Assembly (NCBI GenBank): GCA_900768075.1
Contig: CAAGBN010000062.1
Span: 1 to 27,395 of the forward strand
From: Clostridia bacterium
Lineage (GTDB): Bacteria > Bacillota > Clostridia > Oscillospirales > Acutalibacteraceae
DNA: 27,395 nucleotides
Direction of reading: 5' to 3'
Within the stretch, counting starts at the first letter, position 1. Every line of letters begins with the position of its first letter. Shown here one piece after another: positions 23,111 through 27,395 of this stretch. Below the pieces are notes generated by a model. The model was not told where the DNA came from, did no database searches, and saw only the letters and a program-made list of their open reading frames with translations. Both the position numbers and the translations under genes were made by a program.

Positions 23111-25744
23111 TCAAATCATCTGAGAAAGTATCTCTTCAGCCTTTTTCACAGCCTCGGGAAGTGCAGCAATATCCTTAGCACCTGCCATAGCACTGTCTGG
23201 CTTACCGCCACCGCTGCCGCCTGCAAGCTTTGCAACCTCTCTTGCAAGGTTACCTGAGTGAGCACCTGCAGCAACTGCATCCTTACCACAGCAAACACAG
23301 ATATTACCTGTACCCTTAGCTTTCTGAACACCAGCAATAACACCTACATAGTGATCACCCTTGCTCTTTACAAGATCGCACATATTACGAAGCTCGTCGG
23401 GAGTTGTATCATCAAGGAAAGCAGTAACGAGCATTACATTGCCAACCTGCTTTGCATTTGAAAGCATTGATTCTGTCTTGATGTTAGCAAGTACACCTGA
23501 AAGCTTTTCGATTTCCTTTTCCTTAGCCTTAAGGTCAGCCATTACGCTCTGAGCCTTTGTTGCAAGGTCGTTGGCATTTGCAGCCTTAAGAGCAGCTGCT
23601 GTGTCACTGATAAGTGTGAGCTTACTGTCGATAAACTTCATTACGTTTGCACCTGTAACAGCTTCGATTCTTCTTACACCTGCTGCAACTGATGATTCTG
23701 CAAGAATCTTGAAGATACCGATTTTGCCTGTGTTATCAACGTGAGTACCACCGCAAAGCTCTGTTGAGAAGTCGCCTGCTTTAACAACACGTACTGTATC
23801 GCCGTACTTTTCTGAGAAGAGAGCCATAGCACCCATAGCCTTAGCTTCATCAATAGGCATTTCCTTAATCATAAGGTCAATACCCTCAAGGATGATATCA
23901 TTGACCTTATCTTCAACTGTCTTGATTTCTTCCTTAGTCATAGCTGAGAAGTGAACGAAGTCGAAACGGCAAAGTTCGCTGTCAACAAGCTGACCTGCCT
24001 GCTCAACGTGTGAGCCGAGTACTTCGCGAAGTGCTGCCTGAAGAAGATGAGCTGAGGTATGATTTCTCATAGTAGCCTTTCTCTTCTTATCGCAGTAAGT
24101 TGCAACAGCCTTGTCACCAACCTTGATGCCATCTCCTGAAAGAGTACCCTGATGAAGAATAACACCGTCTGCATCCTTAGTTGTCTTGCTTACTTCAAAT
24201 TTGCTTTCACCGATTGTGATGACACCGCAGTCGCCTACCTGACCGCCGCTTTCAGCATAGAATGAAGTCTTATCAAGCACGATAACAGCATCTGCGCCGT
24301 CTTCGATGAAATCTTTTCTTTCGCCCTCAGCAATAATAGCAACAACTGTAGCTTCAGTATTGTTTTCAGTGTAACCTGTAAACTCAGTTGCTGTGATATC
24401 CTTAAGTGATACACCTGAGTTTCTCCAGTCTGATTCAGCTGTTGCGCCTCTGCCACTCTTAGCCTTCTGTCTTGCTTCTTCAACAAGCTCTCTGAATTTA
24501 GCCTCGTCAACTGTCATATTCTTTTCAGCTACGATTTCTTTTGTAAGGTCGATGGGGAAGCCGTAGGTATCCTGAAGCTTGAATGCATCCTCACCTGAAA
24601 GCACTGAGCCCTCGCTCTTTTCCATCATTTCGTTAAGAAGACCGAGACCTGAGTCGATTGTCTTATAGAAGCTGTCTTCTTCCATAGCAATAACTTTTTT
24701 GATGTAATCCTGCTTTTCAACAAGATTGGGATATGCATTTGCATTTTCAGCGATAACTGTGTCACAAACCTCAGCAAGGAAAGGTCTGTCAATACCGATG
24801 AGTCTGCCGTGTCTTGCAGCGCGACGAAGAAGTCTTCTGAGAACATAACCTGCACCGCTGTTAGCAGGAATTACGCCGTCACCAACCATAAATGTTGTGC
24901 TTCTGATATGGTCTGTGATAACACGAAGTGAGACATCTTTATCAGCATCATCGTGATAGTTGATACCGGCAATCCTGATGATGTGCTTCATAATGTTCTG
25001 AACAGTATCAACCTCGAAGAGATTATCAACATCCTGCATTACGCAAGCAAGTCTTTCAAGACCCATACCTGTATCGATATTAGGGTTCTTGAGTCTTGTA
25101 TAGTTATTGTTACCGTCGTTTTCAAACTGTGTGAATACAAGGTTCCATACCTCGATGAATCTGTCACAGTCACAGCCTACCTTACAGTCAGGACTGCCAC
25201 AGCCCTTTGAAGGACCTCTGTCAAAGTAGATTTCTGAGCAAGGGCCGCAGGGACCTGCACCGTGTTCCCAGAAGTTATCCTCCTTGCCGAAGCGTACCAT
25301 ATGTGATGGGTCCACGCCAACCTCTTTAGTCCAGATGTCATATGCTTCATCGTCATCAAGATATACGCTGACATAAAGAAGCTCCTCGGGGATTTCCATT
25401 ACCTTTGTGAAGAATTCCCAAGCCCAAGCAGTAGCCTCTCTCTTGAAGTAATCACCGAATGAGAAGTTACCGAGCATTTCAAAATAAGTGCCGTGACGTG
25501 CAGTTTTACCTACATTTTCAATGTCAGGTGTACGGATACACTTCTGGCAGGTTGTTACTCTCTTGCTGGGAGGTGTAACCTCGCCTGTGAAGTACTTTTT
25601 CATAGGTGTCATACCTGCATTGATAAGAAGAATACTCTTATCACCCTGAGGTACGAGTGAGAAGCTGGGAAGTCTTAAATGCTCCTTGCTCTCAAAAAAT
25701 GCGAGATACTTTTCTCTGATCTCGTTGAGACCCATCCATTTCAT
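23111..25744 (-). CDS. alaS: Alanine--tRNA ligase
   Basis: 877 residues, standard length. The class II aminoacylation core opens with EIREKYLAFFESKEHLRLPS and includes TTCQKCIRTPDIENVG and RHGTYFEMLGNFSFGDYF. The editing domain has HTSAH (H562, H566) and CGGTH (C664, H668), the four zinc-site residues that remove mischarged Ser/Gly. The C-terminal C-Ala domain ends with GGSGGGKPDSAMAG. AAAGGA lies ten bases before the ATG. An Ala T-box and a strong promoter precede it, and three further genes follow in close order. Confidence 0.98.
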   Translation of the reverse strand: MKWMGLNEIREKYLAFFESKEHLRLPSFSLVPQGDKSILLINAGMTPMKKYFTGEVTPPSKRVTTCQKCIRTPDIENVGKTARHGTYFEMLGNFSFGDYFKREATAWAWEFFTKVMEIPEELLYVSVYLDDDEAYDIWTKEVGVDPSHMVRFGKEDNFWEHGAGPCGPCSEIYFDRGPSKGCGSPDCKVGCDCDRFIEVWNLVFTQFENDGNNNYTRLKNPNIDTGMGLERLACVMQDVDNLFEVDTVQNIMKHIIRIAGINYHDDADKDVSLRVITDHIRSTTFMVGDGVIPANSGAGYVLRRLLRRAARHGRLIGIDRPFLAEVCDTVIAENANAYPNLVEKQDYIKKVIAMEEDSFYKTIDSGLGLLNEMMEKSEGSVLSGEDAFKLQDTYGFPIDLTKEIVAEKNMTVDEAKFRELVEEARQKAKSGRGATAESDWRNSGVSLKDITATEFTGYTENNTEATVVAIIAEGERKDFIEDGADAVIVLDKTSFYAESGGQVGDCGVITIGESKFEVSKTTKDADGVILHQGTLSGDGIKVGDKAVATYCDKKRKATMRNHTSAHLLQAALREVLGSHVEQAGQLVDSELCRFDFVHFSAMTKEEIKTVEDKVNDIILEGIDLMIKEMPIDEAKAMGAMALFSEKYGDTVRVVKAGDFSTELCGGTHVDNTGKIGIFKILAESSVAAGVRRIEAVTGANVMKFIDSKLTLISDTAAALKAANANDLATKAQSVMADLKAKEKEIEKLSGVLANIKTESMLSNAKQVGNVMLVTAFLDDTTPDELRNMCDLVKSKGDHYVGVIAGVQKAKGTGNICVCCGKDAVAAGAHSGNLAREVAKLAGGSGGGKPDSAMAGAKDIAALPEAVKKAEEILSQMI

Positions 25745-25780
25745 AGTTAAACATTCCTTTCATAAAAGAAAATAATTTAC

Positions 25781-26020
25781 AAAAAAAATAAAGCGCTACT
25801 ACACATCTCGGGGTGAATATAATCCACGGTACCACCCGAATTGTGCAAAAGCACCACTCTTCAGTCCTTAACGCAGACTCTACGGCAACCCTTTCGGGTG
25901 CAACTGTTGAAAGCAGCGACACATTCACGGCAAACTTAAGAGGCTTCCACCATCCCTCTCTCTCTTTGAAGTCACCCTGACGGTTTCTTTCGTCATAGTC
26001 ATTTTTATTATTGAATTGCA
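25781..26020 (-). promoter_or_regulatory. T-box riboswitch, Ala (specifier GCC), of alaS
   Basis: Minus-strand leader with an AGAGAG bulge, a GGAUGGUGG apical region, GCC at the specifier position (25929-25931) and a T-box core GGGUGGUACCGUGG (25824-25837). The terminator is long: the UCGGGUG/CACCCCGA stem extends outward through GCACA/UGUGU to GGUGCU/AGCGCU (25850-25855 with 25792-25797), ending at UUAUUUUUUUU. It uses bases of the small GUGC-UUUU-GCAC hairpin upstream. An open frame across this leader is not a gene. Confidence 0.92.
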
Positions 26021-26026
26021 AGAATT

Positions 26027-26055
26027 ATTTTACTATTTATCACTCTCTTTGTCAA
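26027..26055 (-). promoter_or_regulatory. Promoter of the alaS operon
   Basis: Minus strand: TTGACA (26050-26055), a 17-base spacer, and TAAAAT (26027-26032). Confidence 0.85.
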
Positions 26056-26082
26056 GATAATCTTTAAAAAGAAAGACAAAAA

Positions 26083-26110
26083 GCAGAGGAAAGTTTTAAC
26101 TCTCCTCTGC
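26083..26110 (-). terminator. Terminator of the dehydrogenase gene
   Basis: An eight-base stem (gcagagga / tcctctgc) extends inward through AGTT/AACT and is followed on the minus strand by TTTTTGTC, just past the stop at 26117. Confidence 0.85.
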
Positions 26111-26116
26111 CACAAA

Positions 26117-27055
26117 TCAGATTTCTGTATTTTTGATGATTTCCTTAAGGCTTTCAGCACTCTTCTTAAGAGCTGCAACTTCTTCTTCGTTGAGGTCGAG
26201 AAGTACCTTGCCGTGAACCTTGCCTTTACCTACAATATTCAGAAGGCTGAGGCAAACATCGTCAATGCCGTATTCACCGTGAAGCATTGTTGATACAGTA
26301 AGAGGTGTATCAAAACCGCTGAGAAGGCACTTGCAGATGTGACAGACTGAAGCTGATACAGCATAGAAGGTTGCACCCTTTCTGCCGATAACATCAGCAC
26401 CTGATTTTCTTACGTATTCGAGCTCTCTTTCCTTATCAACAGGCTCATAAATCTTGTTGGTAACTGCCTCGTGGTACTTTGTAGTGGGTACATTTGAAAT
26501 GTTGGCAAGTGACCAGGGAATGAAGCTTGAGTCGCCGTGTTCACCGAGAACATAAGCGTGAACATTCTGCTGACTTACTGAGAAATGCTGTGAAATATGA
26601 GTTCTGAGTCTTGATGTATCGAGAATTGTACCAGAACCGATGATTCTCTCTTCAGGGATGCCTGAGCATTTGCAGAAAGTATATGTAAGAATATCAACGG
26701 GATTACTTACGATAATGTATGTAGCGTCGGGAGCATACTTCGTAATCTGAGGAATGATGCTCTTAAGAATATTTACATTAGTCTGAGCAAGCTCAAGTCT
26801 TGTCTGACCGGGCTTTCTTGCAACACCTGAAGTGATGATAACAATATTTGAGTCAACAGCATCGCTATAGTCACCTGCATATACATAGCATGAGCCTGTA
26901 TAAGGTGTACCCTGACGGATATCGATAGCTTCACCGATAGCCTTATCGCCATTGATGTCAATCATAATAATTTCTGTAGCGATGTTTGAAACAGTAAGTG
27001 TGTATGCAATTGTTGAGCCAACACTACCTGTGCCGATAATAGTTACTTTGTTCAT
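26117..27055 (-). CDS. ldh: L-lactate/malate dehydrogenase family protein (probably L-lactate dehydrogenase)
   Basis: 312 residues. The Rossmann motif is GTGSVGS (8-14). The catalytic pieces are DTSRLR and GEHGDSSF. Clostridial proteins like this are mostly called L-lactate dehydrogenase, reducing pyruvate to lactate with NADH. The residue that sets substrate choice (Q102 in LDH numbering) is Arg here (R80 in ARKPGQTR), as in malate dehydrogenases. The KGAT segment instead keeps the Thr usual in LDH. The ATG at 27055 is used because AAAGGAAAG lies upstream; the frame is open to 27118, but that lies at the transcript start. It has its own promoter and terminator. Confidence 0.9.
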   Translation of the reverse strand: MNKVTIIGTGSVGSTIAYTLTVSNIATEIIMIDINGDKAIGEAIDIRQGTPYTGSCYVYAGDYSDAVDSNIVIITSGVARKPGQTRLELAQTNVNILKSIIPQITKYAPDATYIIVSNPVDILTYTFCKCSGIPEERIIGSGTILDTSRLRTHISQHFSVSQQNVHAYVLGEHGDSSFIPWSLANISNVPTTKYHEAVTNKIYEPVDKERELEYVRKSGADVIGRKGATFYAVSASVCHICKCLLSGFDTPLTVSTMLHGEYGIDDVCLSLLNIVGKGKVHGKVLLDLNEEEVAALKKSAESLKEIIKNTEI

Positions 27056-27072
27056 AAGAGACTTTCCTTTCA

Positions 27073-27109
27073 TACCATACGGTACTGCACATAAAACAAC
27101 TGAGTGCAG
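27073..27109 (-). promoter_or_regulatory. Two adjoining hairpins in the dehydrogenase leader
   Basis: In the 5' leader a CTGCAC/GTGCAG stem (27104-27109 with 27085-27090) abuts a second, TACC-GTAT-GGTA (27073-27084), directly before the ribosome site. No Rex operator (TTGTTAAN4TTAACAA type) is seen. A regulatory role is inference. Confidence 0.35.
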
Positions 27110-27122
27110 AATATACATACTT

Positions 27123-27151
27123 ATTTTATACTAAAAAACAGAAAAGGTCAA
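27123..27151 (-). promoter_or_regulatory. Promoter of the dehydrogenase gene
   Basis: Minus strand: TTGACC (27146-27151), a 17-base spacer, and TAAAAT (27123-27128). The transcript would start near 27116. Confidence 0.75.
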
Positions 27152-27194
27152 TATTATTTTGAAAATAGTCGAAATAAAATGTATTTTTATAAAC

Positions 27195-27222
27195 TTGACA
27201 ATATTGCCATTTATGATATAAT
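27195..27222 (+). promoter_or_regulatory. Promoter of tRNA-Leu
   Basis: TTGACA (27195-27200), a 16-base spacer, and TATAAT (27217-27222) with an extended-10 TGA. It lies 11 bases before the tRNA. Confidence 0.85.
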
Positions 27223-27233
27223 TATGAAGCTAT

Positions 27234-27318
27234 GCGGATATGGTGGAATTGGCAGACACGCAAGATTTAGGTTCTTGTATCGCAAGGTGTGCAGGTTCAA
27301 GTCCTGTTATCCGCACCA
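27234..27318 (+). tRNA. tRNA-Leu (anticodon UAG)
   Basis: 85 bases including an encoded CCA. The acceptor stem gcggata pairs with tatccgc. The anticodon stem caaga/tcttg encloses the loop ttTAGgt, giving UAG (27268-27270), which reads CUN leucine codons. There is a long class II variable arm and a T-arm with ttcaagt. Discriminator is A, as needed for leucine. Confidence 0.97.
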
Positions 27319-27322
27319 AAAG

Positions 27323-27352
27323 AAAGAGATTACTTGAAAGAGTAGTCTCTTT
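27323..27352 (+). terminator. Terminator after tRNA-Leu
   Basis: A twelve-base stem with one G-U (aaagagattact at 27323-27334, agtagtctcttt at 27341-27352) is followed by ttt, starting five bases after the tRNA CCA end. Confidence 0.75.
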
Positions 27353-27395
27353 TTTAAATGAACAACTTAAATCAGGACTTGAAGTAGGAGCGGTA

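Noticed and set aside
25692..26021. Open frame of 109 residues on the minus strand upstream of alaS
   Set aside because: It runs through the T-box leader, including the T-box core and terminator, and overlaps the alaS start. It has no ribosome site.
27104..27337. Open frame of 77 residues on the plus strand across tRNA-Leu
   Set aside because: It reads through the ldh and tRNA promoters, the tRNA itself and part of its terminator.
27356..27395. Possible coding start at the right edge (a frame reading NEQLKSGLEVGAV)
   Set aside because: The frame looks protein-like, but it has no start codon or ribosome site after the tRNA terminator and is cut by the window edge. It cannot be supported.

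Overview
The window reads as a chromosomal segment of a low-to-mid GC, spore-forming member of the Clostridia, most like a gut Oscillospiraceae/Ruminococcaceae genome. Grounds are sporulation genes (yqfC, yqfD, ylbJ), two T-box leaders on aminoacyl-tRNA synthetase genes, AGGAGG-type ribosome sites, SigA-like promoters, a BspA-like surface protein and InlB-repeat-like secreted proteins. Species cannot be named from sequence alone. No CRISPR array, phage, insertion sequence or plasmid gene is visible.

Layout. 1-1473: two tandem paralogous small secreted proteins on the minus strand. 1595-6252: a plus-strand operon of a GH63/MGH1-like glycosidase, a membrane-tethered calcineurin-type phosphoesterase and a DUF1653 protein. 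6262-7704: a minus-strand pair, a secreted propeller-like protein and a small membrane protein. 7744-8594: a YkuE/YaeI-type phosphoesterase whose last residues have been lost to an apparent one-base frameshift. 8679-11606: valS with a Val T-box. 11615-12108: rnhA, divergent from upp (12204-12836). 12883-13551: hemolysin-III-like membrane protein. 13606-17868: the Firmicutes cluster yqfC-yqfD / phoH-ybeY-dgkA followed by tcdA. ylbJ (17933-19027) diverges from yqfC. 19053-21095: a large secreted LRR/Ig/FN3 protein. 21194-21281: a fully closed four-way-junction palindromic element in a gap between a terminator and a promoter. 21337-26055: alaS with an Ala T-box, then an unknown secreted/membrane protein, a HIT-family hydrolase and a purine-type phosphoribosyltransferase in one apparent operon. 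26083-27151: an LDH/MDH-family dehydrogenase. 27195-27352: tRNA-Leu(UAG) with its promoter and a terminator-like hairpin. The last 40 bases hold nothing I can identify.

How it works together. Most genes are core housekeeping: translation (valS, alaS, tRNA-Leu), RNA maturation and tRNA modification (ybeY, phoH, rnhA, tcdA), lipid carrier recycling (dgkA), nucleotide salvage (upp, the PRTase, HIT) and fermentation (ldh). The accessory content is the secreted proteins at each end of the left half and at 19-21 kb, and the glycosidase/phosphoesterase operon. The most unusual signal is the 88-base element at 21194-21281. Every base in it lies in one of four helices or a hairpin loop, with no unpaired base at the junction.
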